From Spirochaetaceae bacterium (GTDB lineage: Bacteria > Spirochaetota > Spirochaetia > Treponematales > Treponemataceae): a DNA stretch of 32,594 nucleotides. The translations under genes and the position numbers were made by a program. Shown one piece after another: positions 1 to 7,002 of the stretch. The notes beneath the pieces were generated by a model. It did not search any database and was not told the DNA's origin. It saw nothing but the letters and a program-made list of their open reading frames with translations. The stretch lies in assembly GCA_017623685.1 (NCBI GenBank), contig JAGAOP010000031.1, forward strand, positions 1 to 32,594. The letters run 5' to 3'. The first letter of the stretch is position 1. Every line of letters begins with the position of its first letter.

Positions 1-14
1 AGTCTCAGAAAAAA

Positions 15-99
15 CGGAAGCGACAGGAGTCGAACCTGCCCGGCCTGTGAAGAACCGACGGATTAGCAATCCGTTGTATTACCGCTCTACCACGCTTCC
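15..99 (-). tRNA. tRNA-Ser (anticodon GCT)
   Basis: On the minus strand the 7-bp acceptor stem GGAAGCG/CGCTTCC closes a serine-type tRNA with a long variable arm. The T-arm contains GGTTCGACTCC. The anticodon GCT is the complement of 65-67 and decodes AGC/AGU. No CCA is encoded. It lies downstream of the second serine tRNA with a spacer of about 50 bases, so both are probably co-transcribed leftward out of the window. Confidence 0.95.
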
Positions 100-148
100 T
101 TCTAAGCAGGGAAAGATTCTGCGTAACAGATTTCAGCACCCATGCCTA

Positions 149-233
149 CGGAGCAGGGGGGATTCGAACCCCCGGTACCTCTCGGCACAACGGTTTTCAA
201 GACCGCCGCCTTAAACCACTCGGCCACCGCTCC
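149..233 (-). tRNA. tRNA-Ser (anticodon TGA)
   Basis: The minus strand folds as a class II tRNA: acceptor GGAGCGG pairs with CTGCTCC, the D-arm has GCCGAGTGG, there is a long variable arm, and the T-arm is GGGGGTTCGAATCCCCC. The anticodon TGA is the complement of 197-199 and reads UCA-type serine codons. It is the first gene after the strong promoter at 249-278. Confidence 0.95.
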
Positions 234-248
234 AAAATGACTTTTTAG

Positions 249-278
249 ATAATATCTGAAAAACCTAGTATTTGTCAA
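249..278 (-). promoter_or_regulatory. sigma-70 type promoter of the tRNA-Ser pair
   Basis: Read on the minus strand, a perfect TTGACA (-35) is followed after 18 bases by TATTAT (-10). Transcription would start about 8 bases before the mature tRNA-Ser(TGA) 5' end. This is one of the closest matches to the consensus in the window, as expected for a stable RNA gene. Confidence 0.75.
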
Positions 279-306
279 GTACTATTTTAACAGGAATTAT
301 ATAAGA

Positions 307-1065
307 TTAAAATTTTGCTGAAGAAATAACTACAGTTGAGTCAGAATCTTCATTTTGTTTTTTATTTGTAGTATAAGAATTCTTGGTTCCGTATTTTTTT
401 TCAGTTTCATATTTATTTTCTATTTTGTCTATATTAGTCTTTGCTGCTTTTGAAGTTGTTCTTCGTGAACTAGAACCAATAAAGCCAAACATACTTCCAC
501 ACAATCCTCCTACAATATGGGCCATTGATGAAATATTGTTGGATTTAATTCCAGTAAAAATTTCTTTTCCCATATATAACAAAACAATTAGTATAAAAGT
601 TAGTGGGATTTGGTTTTTTGAAATTGTTGTAAACGAAGACAAAAGAATCATCATGAAAGCAATTCCACTGGCTCCTAAAAGACCGGTGGATGTGAAACAA
701 GCATTTAATACTCCGGTTACAAAAGCTGTAATTGAAATCATTAGAAGTAAGATTCCAGAACCATATCTTTCTTCTAGTAATGGGCCTAGTAGTAAAATAA
801 AAGAAAGGTTGTTAATTAAATGTTCCCAGTTAGTATGACCTAAAACGTGAGTAAACAGTCTTATGTAATCTAATGGACTTTTCCAATTAAATGCAAATTC
901 TGAACCTACTTTTCCAGTGGCTGTAAAAATAGAATTAATAAGGTTTTTTACTAAGAACTGGTCAATTAATAAAATAACCACTGCCAACAAAGAAAAGGTA
1001 AGTGTAACAGGTGCATTATAGCTTATGTGTAGCTTTTGTGTCTTTCCTCGCCTTTTTTGTGCCAT
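307..1065 (-). CDS. rhomboid family intramembrane serine protease
   Basis: A 252-residue membrane protein with about six hydrophobic segments. The rhomboid signature is visible: HLINN at residues 82-86 (the conserved HxxxN in the second helix), GASG at 131-134 carrying the catalytic Ser133, and AHIVGG at 182-187 carrying the catalytic His183. Such enzymes cleave transmembrane substrates inside the bilayer; the substrate cannot be told from sequence. The last 50 or so residues after the final helix are polar, Lys- and Ser-rich and probably disordered in the cytoplasm. A clear AGGAG precedes the ATG. The start lies 3 bases after the exonuclease III stop codon, so the two genes form one leftward transcription unit, although their functions are not obviously linked. 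Confidence 0.88.
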   Translation of the reverse strand: MAQKRRGKTQKLHISYNAPVTLTFSLLAVVILLIDQFLVKNLINSIFTATGKVGSEFAFNWKSPLDYIRLFTHVLGHTNWEHLINNLSFILLLGPLLEERYGSGILLLMISITAFVTGVLNACFTSTGLLGASGIAFMMILLSSFTTISKNQIPLTFILIVLLYMGKEIFTGIKSNNISSMAHIVGGLCGSMFGFIGSSSRRTTSKAAKTNIDKIENKYETEKKYGTKNSYTTNKKQNEDSDSTVVISSAKF

Positions 1066-1068
1066 ATT

Positions 1069-1845
1069 TTACTCCTGAATCTCTATGGCAACAGGGCAAT
1101 GATCTGAACCGAATATTTGTGGTAATATATATGAAGAATGAACAAATGGTACAAAAGAATTGTTTACGCAACAATAATCTATACGCCACCCGATGTTTTT
1201 TTCTCTAGCATTAAATCTGTAGCTCCACCAGCTATATTGATCTGGTTCTTTACAAAATTGTCGAAAAGTATCGCAGTAACCATTTGAAGTAAATTCATCC
1301 ATCCAAGCTCTCTCTTCGGGTAAGTATCCAGGATTGCCTTCGTTGCTTTTGGGACGTGCTAAATCAATGGGTTTGTGGGCTATATTATAATCACCACATA
1401 AAATCACATTCATTCCTTGGGAAACTAAATTGTCGCAATAGTCTTTTATATTGTGGCAAAAATCTAATTTATATCCTAATCTAGCCCCTGCGTCTTGGCT
1501 ATTGGGAAAATATGCACTGATTACAGCTAATTTTCCGTACTTTGCTACAAGAACTCTTCCTTCATCATCAAACTTAGGTAGACCAAGGTTTTCTATTTGA
1601 TCTGGCTCAGTACGTGAATAAATTCCTGTTCCTGAGTAACCCGGTTTTTTTGCACTGGACCAAAAAGATTTGTAAGTTCCTCCAGAAAACTCAGGGGAAA
1701 TTATTTTAGGTGAAAGTTGCCCTGGGTTAGCTTTTGTTTCTTGAATACAAACAATGTCTGCTTCAGAAGTAGCAATCCAATCTAAAAAACCTTTTTTTTC
1801 TACAGCACGGATTCCGTTTACATTCCAAGAGATTATTTTCTTCAT
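1069..1845 (-). CDS. xth: exodeoxyribonuclease III (AP endonuclease, ExoA/Xth type)
   Basis: A 258-residue member of the endonuclease/exonuclease/phosphatase family, cytosolic, acting in base-excision repair: it cuts 5' of abasic sites and removes 3' blocking groups. Family motifs run in order: WNVNGIRA at residues 7-14, QETK at 35-38 with the metal-binding Glu36, GDYNIAH in the middle, and GSDHCPV near the C-terminus with the catalytic His. The length is normal for ExoIII. The start at 1845 has no Shine-Dalgarno sequence, but an extended -10 box (1856-1864) lies only 10 bases upstream, implying a very short 5' leader. It is followed at 3 bases by the rhomboid gene. Whether it is xth- or exoA-like within the family cannot be decided by eye. 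Confidence 0.93.
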   Translation of the reverse strand: MKKIISWNVNGIRAVEKKGFLDWIATSEADIVCIQETKANPGQLSPKIISPEFSGGTYKSFWSSAKKPGYSGTGIYSRTEPDQIENLGLPKFDDEGRVLVAKYGKLAVISAYFPNSQDAGARLGYKLDFCHNIKDYCDNLVSQGMNVILCGDYNIAHKPIDLARPKSNEGNPGYLPEERAWMDEFTSNGYCDTFRQFCKEPDQYSWWSYRFNAREKNIGWRIDYCCVNNSFVPFVHSSYILPQIFGSDHCPVAIEIQE

Positions 1846-1855
1846 AATTAAATTT

Positions 1856-1864
1856 ATTGTATCA
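1856..1864 (-). promoter_or_regulatory. extended -10 promoter of exonuclease III
   Basis: On the minus strand the sequence TGATACAAT is an extended -10 element (TG-n-TACAAT). No good -35 is seen. The -10 ends 10 bases before the ATG, so the transcript would carry only about 3 leader bases. There is no Shine-Dalgarno in between. Confidence 0.45.
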
Positions 1865-1944
1865 CAGATTTTTACTATAGGCTATAGATGTTATTGTTAT
1901 TTTGTTTTCGAATTTTTTTGGATGCTAAACTTTCTGCTAGTATA

Positions 1945-1981
1945 TGACATAATTGACAAAAATGTCAAAATGACATAAAAT
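1945..1981 (+). promoter_or_regulatory. promoter with overlapping TGACA/TGTCA operator, upstream of acyl-CoA ligase
   Basis: TTGACA (1953-1958) and TAAAAT (1976-1981) are spaced by 17 bases and form a near-consensus promoter. The -35 is the left half of an inverted repeat, TTGACA-AAAA-TGTCAA (1953-1968), and TGACAT repeats flank it at 1945-1950 and 1971-1976. A dimeric repressor or CRP/FNR-like regulator bound here would cover the -35 and spacer. The leader then has a small hairpin (AAAAATG/CATTTTT, about 1984-2003). Confidence 0.55.
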
Positions 1982-2058
1982 GAAAAAATGATGAAACATT
2001 TTTAGGTTTTCGGTGTCTAATACTGCGATGACAAATAAAAATCAAATTGAGGAAATAA

Positions 2059-3711
2059 ATGCTTTACAAGAAATTTATACACGGAAAAACAGATTATGTA
2101 TTATACGAAGATCTAAAAGAAAATTTTTTAATTAAAATACCTGAAAAATTTAATTTTGCCTTTGATGTAGTAGATGAATACGCAAAAACCGAACCAAATC
2201 GCAGGGCTCTTGTTTGGTGTAATGATCAAGGGGAAGAAAAGATTTTTAATTTTTCTCAATTAAAAGAAGAAGTAGATAAAACAGCATCTTTTTTAATAGC
2301 TCAGGGTATAAAAAAAGGTGATCATGTAATGTTAATTCTACGTCGCCGCTATGAGTTTTGGTTCTTTTTGCTAGCTCTTCATAAAATTGGAGCAGTTGCC
2401 GTTCCTGCAACTTATCAGTTATTACAGAAAGATATAGAATATAGAAATAATGCTGCAAACATAAAAATGATAGTTTCATTAGATAACAAGGAACTTCAAA
2501 CTCAAATAGAATTAGCCGTAGAATCTTCTCCTACAGTGGAAAAACTTGTTACTATTGGAACGGATAGACCAAACTGGATTTCTTTCTACAAGGAGATACC
2601 AGAAGAAATTATTCCTTTTTCAAAGGAAACAGGTCCAAGAAATCAAGATATTATGTTGCTTTATTTTACCTCTGGAACTTCTGGCAATCCGAAAATGATT
2701 CAACATAATTATACTTATCCATTGGGACATATTGTAACTGCAAAATATTGGCAACAAGTAGTGGATGGAGGATTACATCTTACAGTTGCAGAAACCGGTT
2801 GGGCAAAAGCAGTTTGGGGCAAGATTTATGGTCAATGGCTTGCAGGTAGTGCTGTTTTTGCCTACGATATGGATTCCTTTGTGCCTGGGAAACTATTGGA
2901 AAAAATGGAAAAATATCAAGTAACTACTTTTTGTGCTCCACCTACAATTTATCGATATCTTATTAAGCAAGATTTGTCTAAGTATAATCTTTCTAGTCTT
3001 CAACACTGTACTACTGCTGGAGAAGCACTTAATGATGAAGTTTATAATAAGTTTTTTCAGCAAACAGGATTAAAACTAAAAGAAGGATATGGACAAACAG
3101 AATTAACTCTTGCTATAGGAAACTTTAATGGCATGGAAATTAAACCTGGTTCCATGGGAAAGGTTGCTCCAGGATATAACATCGATATTGTGGATTCAAC
3201 AGGAAAAAGTTGTGATGTAGGTGAAACTGGAGAAATTGTAATTCCTTTAAAAACAGGTTTCCCCTTTGGAATGTTTTCTGGATATTACAATGATGAAGAA
3301 CTTTCAAAAAAAGCTTTTTCTAATGATTTATACCATACAGGTGATACTGCTTACCGAGATTCTGATGGGTATTTTTGGTTTGTGGGAAGAACTGATGATA
3401 TGATAAAGAGTTCTGGATTTAGGATTAGTCCTTTTGAAGTAGAAAGTACTTTAATAAAGCATCCTGCTGTTCTTGAATGTGCCGTGACAGGGGTTTTAGA
3501 TGAAAAAAGAGGGCAGTTGGTAAAGGCAACCATAGTTTTAGCTCCAGGATTTGAACCAAGTAAAGAACTAGAACATGAAATTCAGTATTTTGTAAAACAT
3601 CAAACTGCACCTTATAAATTCCCTAGAATAATTGATTTTGTAAAAGAGTTGCCTAAAACAATTAGTGGAAAAATTAGGCATGTGGAAATAAGAGAAAAAG
3701 ATAATAAATAA
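2059..3711 (+). CDS. AMP-forming acyl-CoA synthetase (medium-chain/ACSM-like)
   Basis: A 550-residue member of the ANL superfamily. It should activate a carboxylate with ATP to an acyl-adenylate and transfer it to CoA in the cytosol. The P-loop-like A3 motif TSGTSGNPK is at residues 204-212, GYGQTELT follows near 345, the hinge motif YHTGD with GRTDD and KSSGFRISPFEVES lies near 425-460, and PKTISGKIR carries the catalytic Lys538. All motifs are intact. Sequence style (short N-terminal part, LLQKDIEYR region) is closer to medium-chain ligases than to classical acetyl-CoA synthetase Acs, but chain length cannot be read off. GAGG precedes the ATG. It stands upstream of fabF and fabV on the same strand, suggesting fatty acid uptake or recycling. 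Regulation is probably through the operator at 1945-1981. Confidence 0.87.
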   Translation: MLYKKFIHGKTDYVLYEDLKENFLIKIPEKFNFAFDVVDEYAKTEPNRRALVWCNDQGEEKIFNFSQLKEEVDKTASFLIAQGIKKGDHVMLILRRRYEFWFFLLALHKIGAVAVPATYQLLQKDIEYRNNAANIKMIVSLDNKELQTQIELAVESSPTVEKLVTIGTDRPNWISFYKEIPEEIIPFSKETGPRNQDIMLLYFTSGTSGNPKMIQHNYTYPLGHIVTAKYWQQVVDGGLHLTVAETGWAKAVWGKIYGQWLAGSAVFAYDMDSFVPGKLLEKMEKYQVTTFCAPPTIYRYLIKQDLSKYNLSSLQHCTTAGEALNDEVYNKFFQQTGLKLKEGYGQTELTLAIGNFNGMEIKPGSMGKVAPGYNIDIVDSTGKSCDVGETGEIVIPLKTGFPFGMFSGYYNDEELSKKAFSNDLYHTGDTAYRDSDGYFWFVGRTDDMIKSSGFRISPFEVESTLIKHPAVLECAVTGVLDEKRGQLVKATIVLAPGFEPSKELEHEIQYFVKHQTAPYKFPRIIDFVKELPKTISGKIRHVEIREKDNK

Positions 3712-3726
3712 TGTTTAGAACTTGGA

Positions 3727-3782
3727 AGTTTACGTTGTAAACTCATAATTAAACTGCTAATTTTTCACTTTGCTGTGAAAAA
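3727..3782 (+). repeat. two short hairpins, degenerate relative of the fabF-fabV repeat
   Basis: Stem AGTTTAC, loop GTT, stem GTAAACT (3727-3743) is followed by stem TTTTTCAC, loop TTTGCT, stem GTGAAAAA (3761-3782). The first has the same design and the same GTT loop as the AAAGTTTGC hairpin of the array at 5187-5560, with G-C changed to A-T on both arms. The order (GTT-loop hairpin, then a second hairpin, then a GTCAA hairpin before the gene) is also the same. Confidence 0.5.
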
Positions 3783-3791
3783 GCAATAAAG

Positions 3792-3843
3792 GGTCAAATT
3801 GAAAAAAAGTTGCAAGAAAGTTTCAAACCTTTTTTTATTGACC
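3792..3843 (+). promoter_or_regulatory. leader hairpin immediately upstream of fabF
   Basis: GGTCAA (3792-3797) pairs with TTGACC (3838-3843). After a small internal loop, AAAAAAAG (3802-3809) pairs with CTTTTTTT (3829-3836). The 3' arm ends 5 bases before the AGGAG of fabF. There is no U-tract directly after the stem, so it is not a typical terminator. A similar structure precedes fabV. Confidence 0.5.
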
Positions 3844-3861
3844 ATTATAGGAGAATAAAAA

Positions 3862-5112
3862 ATGAAAAGAGTTGTTGTTACAGGAATGGGTGCAGTTACA
3901 CCTCTTGGAAACAATGTAGAAGACACATGGAAGGAAATTCGTGCTGGTGAATGTGGAATTGATCGTATCACTTTATTTGATACAACTGATTATGCAGTAA
4001 AAATTGCGGCAGAGGTTAAGAATTTAAATCTTGCAGATTACGGGATAGATCGAAAAGAAGCTAGAAAAATGAGCCGATTTACTCAATTTGCTACAGCTGC
4101 CGCTTCTCAGGCTTTGGCTGATGCTGGTTATACAAAAGAATCTTTAGCCAACGAAAAAGCTGGTATTATGATTGGAAACGGGATTGGTGGATTTGAAACT
4201 ATAGAAGCTGCTTTTAAAAAATATTTTGAAGCTGGTAATGACCGTATTCCTCCTTTGGCTGTACCTATGTTTATTTCCAACGAAGGAGCTGCTAACATCA
4301 GTATGCTTTATGGTATTGAGGGACCATCTTGGACTTTAGCCACAGCATGTTCTTCTGGAACCGATGCATTAGGGGCAGCTTTAGACTTGGTTCGCTCAGG
4401 ACGTGTGGATGTGTGTATTGCAGGTGGAACTGAAGCTTCAATTACTGGCTTTGGAATTGGGTGCTTCACAGTTTTGCAAACACTGGCCACCTCTTTTAAT
4501 GATGACCCTAAAAAAGCAAGCCGTCCCTTTGATACAAAGCGTGAAGGATTTACAATGGGGGAAGGTGCAGGTATCCTTATTCTAGAAGATTATGAACATG
4601 CAAAGGCTCGAGGTGCAAAAATCTATGCTGAATTTGCTGGTTATGGCGCTTCCAGCGATGCTTACCATATTACAAGTCCTAGAAAAGATGGTAGTGGTGG
4701 AGCTCTGGCAATCAAGCGCGCAATAGAAGATGCAGGAATTAAAAAAGAAGAAGTTGATTATTACAACGCCCACGGAACTTCAACACCAGTAAATGATCCT
4801 GCTGAAACAAATATGGTTAAGTTAGCTTTTGGTCAACACGCCTACGACATGAAAATTTCTTCTACAAAAAGTATGACAGGTCATTGCGTGGGAGCTGCTG
4901 GAGCAATAGAAGCAATTATCAGTATAAAAGCTATGAACGATGGATTTTATCCACCTACCATTAATCTTGAAAATCCAGATATAGAAAATGGATGTGATCT
5001 TGATTACGTACCTAACAAAGGTGTTGAAGGTGAAATTAATTGTATTGCCAGTGCTTCTTTGGGATTCGGTGGACATAACGGCTGCATAATAATGAAAAAG
5101 ATCAAGGACTAA
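3862..5112 (+). CDS. fabF: beta-ketoacyl-ACP synthase II
   Basis: A 416-residue condensing enzyme of type II fatty acid synthesis that elongates acyl-ACP with malonyl-ACP in the cytosol. The thiolase-fold catalytic triad is complete: Cys163 in TACSSGTDA, His304 in NAHGTSTP and His341 in STKSMTGHCVGAAG, with the conserved Lys336. N-terminal VVVTGMGAVTPLGN and C-terminal SLGFGGHN are typical of FabF rather than FabB or FabH. Length is normal. AGGAG precedes the ATG, directly after the hairpin at 3792-3843. No acpP or fabD is next to it, so this is not a full fab cluster; the partner enoyl reductase FabV lies 533 bases downstream, beyond the repeat array. Confidence 0.95.
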   Translation: MKRVVVTGMGAVTPLGNNVEDTWKEIRAGECGIDRITLFDTTDYAVKIAAEVKNLNLADYGIDRKEARKMSRFTQFATAAASQALADAGYTKESLANEKAGIMIGNGIGGFETIEAAFKKYFEAGNDRIPPLAVPMFISNEGAANISMLYGIEGPSWTLATACSSGTDALGAALDLVRSGRVDVCIAGGTEASITGFGIGCFTVLQTLATSFNDDPKKASRPFDTKREGFTMGEGAGILILEDYEHAKARGAKIYAEFAGYGASSDAYHITSPRKDGSGGALAIKRAIEDAGIKKEEVDYYNAHGTSTPVNDPAETNMVKLAFGQHAYDMKISSTKSMTGHCVGAAGAIEAIISIKAMNDGFYPPTINLENPDIENGCDLDYVPNKGVEGEINCIASASLGFGGHNGCIIMKKIKD

Positions 5113-5186
5113 ATTTTCGCTTTGATTAATAACTATTCAATTTTCATTGTAAAAAAAACTTACATTGATAATAATTTGTAGACGGA

Positions 5187-5300
5187 GTGATAAAGCCCTT
5201 ACCAAAATAAAAAGCAGGGGCTTTAAAGCAGAGGCTTTATCTAAAGTTTGCGTTGCAAACTTTGAATATATTGCTGTTTCTCATTGCATTACGAAACAGC
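5187..5300 (+). repeat. hairpin repeat unit A (fabF-fabV gap)
   Basis: Three consecutive inverted repeats: GATAAAGCC/GGCTTTATC (5189-5197 with 5233-5241), AAAGTTTGC/GCAAACTTT around a GTT loop (5243-5263), and GCTGTTTC/GAAACAGC (5273-5300, loop about 12). This unit has an internal partial duplication of the GCAG-GGCTTTA segment that the other units lack. No open reading frame or RNA gene is recognised in it. Confidence 0.9.
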
Positions 5301-5313
5301 TAAAATAGGAGAA

Positions 5314-5451
5314 GTGATAAAGCCTTTAGTAAAAATAAAAAGCAGAGGCTTTATCCAAAGTTTGCGTTGCAAACTTTGAATATAAGGCTGTTTCTCATTA
5401 CATTACGAAACAGTGTTAAAAAGTCGTTCTTTATTTTACATACGACTTTTT
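5314..5451 (+). repeat. hairpin repeat unit B plus AAAAAGTCG hairpin
   Basis: The same three hairpins as unit A: GATAAAGCC/GGCTTTATC (5316-5324 with 5347-5355), AAAGTTTGC/GCAAACTTT (5357-5377) and CTGTTTC/GAAACAG (5388-5394 with 5407-5413). A fourth hairpin follows, AAAAAGTCG/CGACTTTTT (5418-5426 with 5443-5451, loop 16). Units B and C are nearly identical over about 110 bases. Confidence 0.9.
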
Positions 5452-5460
5452 ATACGAGAA

Positions 5461-5560
5461 GTGATAAAGCCTTTGGTAAAAATAAAAGCAGAGGCTTTAT
5501 CTAAAGTTTGCGTTGCAAACTTTGAATATAAGGCTGTTTCTCATTACATTACGAAACAGC
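5461..5560 (+). repeat. hairpin repeat unit C
   Basis: Third copy: GATAAAGCC/GGCTTTATC (5463-5471 with 5493-5501), AAAGTTTGC/GCAAACTTT (5503-5523) and GCTGTTTC/GAAACAGC (5533-5560). It runs straight into the hairpin at 5564-5627 that precedes fabV. Differences from unit B are single bases and one indel in the loop of the first hairpin. Confidence 0.9.
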
Positions 5561-5563
5561 GTT

Positions 5564-5627
5564 AAAAAGTCAAATCGAAAGTTGTTCTTGTAACGAAGTT
5601 TCTTGCCAACTTTCTCATTGACTTTTT
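5564..5627 (+). promoter_or_regulatory. long leader hairpin immediately upstream of fabV
   Basis: AAAAAGTCAA (5564-5573) pairs with TTGACTTTTT (5618-5627); after a 3x3 internal loop, GAAAGTTG (5577-5584) pairs with CAACTTTC (5607-5614), leaving a 22-base loop. The stem is followed by a T-rich stretch and then AGGAG (5635-5639) of fabV. It could be an intrinsic terminator or attenuator. It shares the GTCAAAT(C/T)GAAA left arm with the fabF leader hairpin. Confidence 0.6.
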
Positions 5628-5645
5628 ATTTTATAGGAGTAAAGA

Positions 5646-6860
5646 ATGATTATAAAACCTATGATTCGTGGTAATATTTGTATCAATGCACATCCAATAG
5701 GTTGTGCAAAAGAAACTGAAAGGCAAATTGAATATGTAAAAGCTCAAAAAGAAAAACGTGGTATAAAAACTGCAGCAGAGGGAGGTAAAGCTCCTAAAGC
5801 AGTTTTAGTTGTAGGTTGTTCCACAGGCTACGGTTTAGCAAGTCGTATTTCAGCGACCTTTGAATTTGGAAGTGCTACAGTCGGTGTTTCCTTTGAGAAA
5901 GAAGGTTCAGAAAAAAAAGCTGGAACTCCAGGTTGGTATAATAACTTAGCTTTTGATAGAGCAGCTAAAAAAGCAGGAATTCCCTCTGTTACGTTAAATA
6001 TGGATGCTTTTAGTGATGAATGTCGCCAAGCTGTAATTCAAGAAGCAAAAAAAATGGGTGTGACTTTTGACCTAGTCGTTTATAGTTTAGCAAGCCCTGT
6101 TCGTACAGACCCAGAAACTGGAATTTTACACAAGTCTGTAATTAAACCTATTGGAAAGGATTATTCAGGTCAAACCATGGATATGCTTACTGGTGAACTT
6201 AGCTATGTAGTTGCAGAAAAGGCTACAGAAGAAGAAGCTATGGAAACAATAAAAGTAATGGGTGGTGAAGACTGGAAACGCTGGGTTCTTCAATTAGAAG
6301 AAGCTGGTGTTTTAGCGCAAGGTTGTAAAACCGTTGCCTATTCCTATATTGGTCCAGAATTATCCCATGGAATCTATCGAGATGGAACTATAGGTGGGGC
6401 AAAAAAACATTTGGAAGAAACTGCTTGTTTTTTAAATGGTTTTTTAAAGGATAATCTTTCTGGCGAAGCCTATGTTTCAATCAATAAGGGACTAGTAACT
6501 CGTTCTAGTGCTGTTATTCCTATAATTCCATTGTACCTTTCAATTTTGTTCAAGGTTATGAAAGAAAAGGGAACTCACGAAGGTTGCATAGAACAGATGG
6601 AACGATTGTTTGCAGAACGGCTTTATACAGCTGATGGAAAAGTTCCTGTTGATGAGGACAATTTAATTCGTGTTGATGATTGGGAAATGGATTGTGAAGT
6701 TCAGGCAGAAGTAAATAGAAGACTTGCAATGGTAACCCAAGAAAATATCCGTGAAATAGGTGATGTAGATGGATATCTTCACGATTTTATGGCTACTAAC
6801 GGATTTGATGTTGCAGGGGTAGATTATCAAGCAGATGTACTCCGTATGGATGAAATCTAA
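5646..6860 (+). CDS. fabV: trans-2-enoyl-CoA/enoyl-ACP reductase (NADH), FabV/Ter family
   Basis: A 404-residue monomeric short-chain-dehydrogenase-like enzyme that reduces trans-2-enoyl thioesters with NADH: the last step of fatty acid elongation as FabV, or crotonyl-CoA reduction as Ter. The N-terminus MIIKPMIRGNIC, the nucleotide-binding GCSTGYGLASR (58-68), YSLASPVRTDP (146-156) and the family Tyr-x8-Lys pair Tyr244/Lys253 are present. From memory the protein is strikingly similar along its length to T. denticola Ter. AGGAG is 7 bases from the ATG. Placement after fabF supports a fatty acid synthesis role, but fermentation of crotonyl-CoA to butyryl-CoA remains possible; sequence alone does not separate the two. 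Confidence 0.95.
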   Translation: MIIKPMIRGNICINAHPIGCAKETERQIEYVKAQKEKRGIKTAAEGGKAPKAVLVVGCSTGYGLASRISATFEFGSATVGVSFEKEGSEKKAGTPGWYNNLAFDRAAKKAGIPSVTLNMDAFSDECRQAVIQEAKKMGVTFDLVVYSLASPVRTDPETGILHKSVIKPIGKDYSGQTMDMLTGELSYVVAEKATEEEAMETIKVMGGEDWKRWVLQLEEAGVLAQGCKTVAYSYIGPELSHGIYRDGTIGGAKKHLEETACFLNGFLKDNLSGEAYVSINKGLVTRSSAVIPIIPLYLSILFKVMKEKGTHEGCIEQMERLFAERLYTADGKVPVDEDNLIRVDDWEMDCEVQAEVNRRLAMVTQENIREIGDVDGYLHDFMATNGFDVAGVDYQADVLRMDEI

Positions 6861-6875
6861 GACCTATTGATTTTG

Positions 6876-6952
6876 CAAAAAGACTTCCTAGAAATTTGAA
6901 ATATAGTTCAAAACTTAAAACTACACTTCAATTCCAGGAAGTCTTTTTTTTT
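6876..6952 (+). terminator. intrinsic terminator after fabV
   Basis: AAAAAGACTTCCT (starting about 6876) pairs with AGGAAGTCTTTTT (ending about 6948), with further GAA/TTC pairing inside, and a run of T follows. The loop is long (about 40 bases). It begins 16 bases after the fabV stop and closes the lipid block. Confidence 0.75.
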
Positions 6953-7002
6953 ACTATAGCACTTGGTTTTTTTTATTCTTTTTTGGCTACATAAAAATAT
7001 TA

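Noticed and set aside
383..838. 151-residue plus-strand frame opposite the rhomboid gene
   Set aside because: Its sequence is the antisense shadow of a well-supported rhomboid protease with intact catalytic motifs; it has no recognisable domain.
5187..5560. CRISPR array or insertion sequence in the fabF-fabV gap
   Set aside because: The units are about 100 bases, directly adjoining, made of hairpins and without unique spacers; no cas gene, transposase, terminal inverted repeat of the whole element or target duplication is seen.
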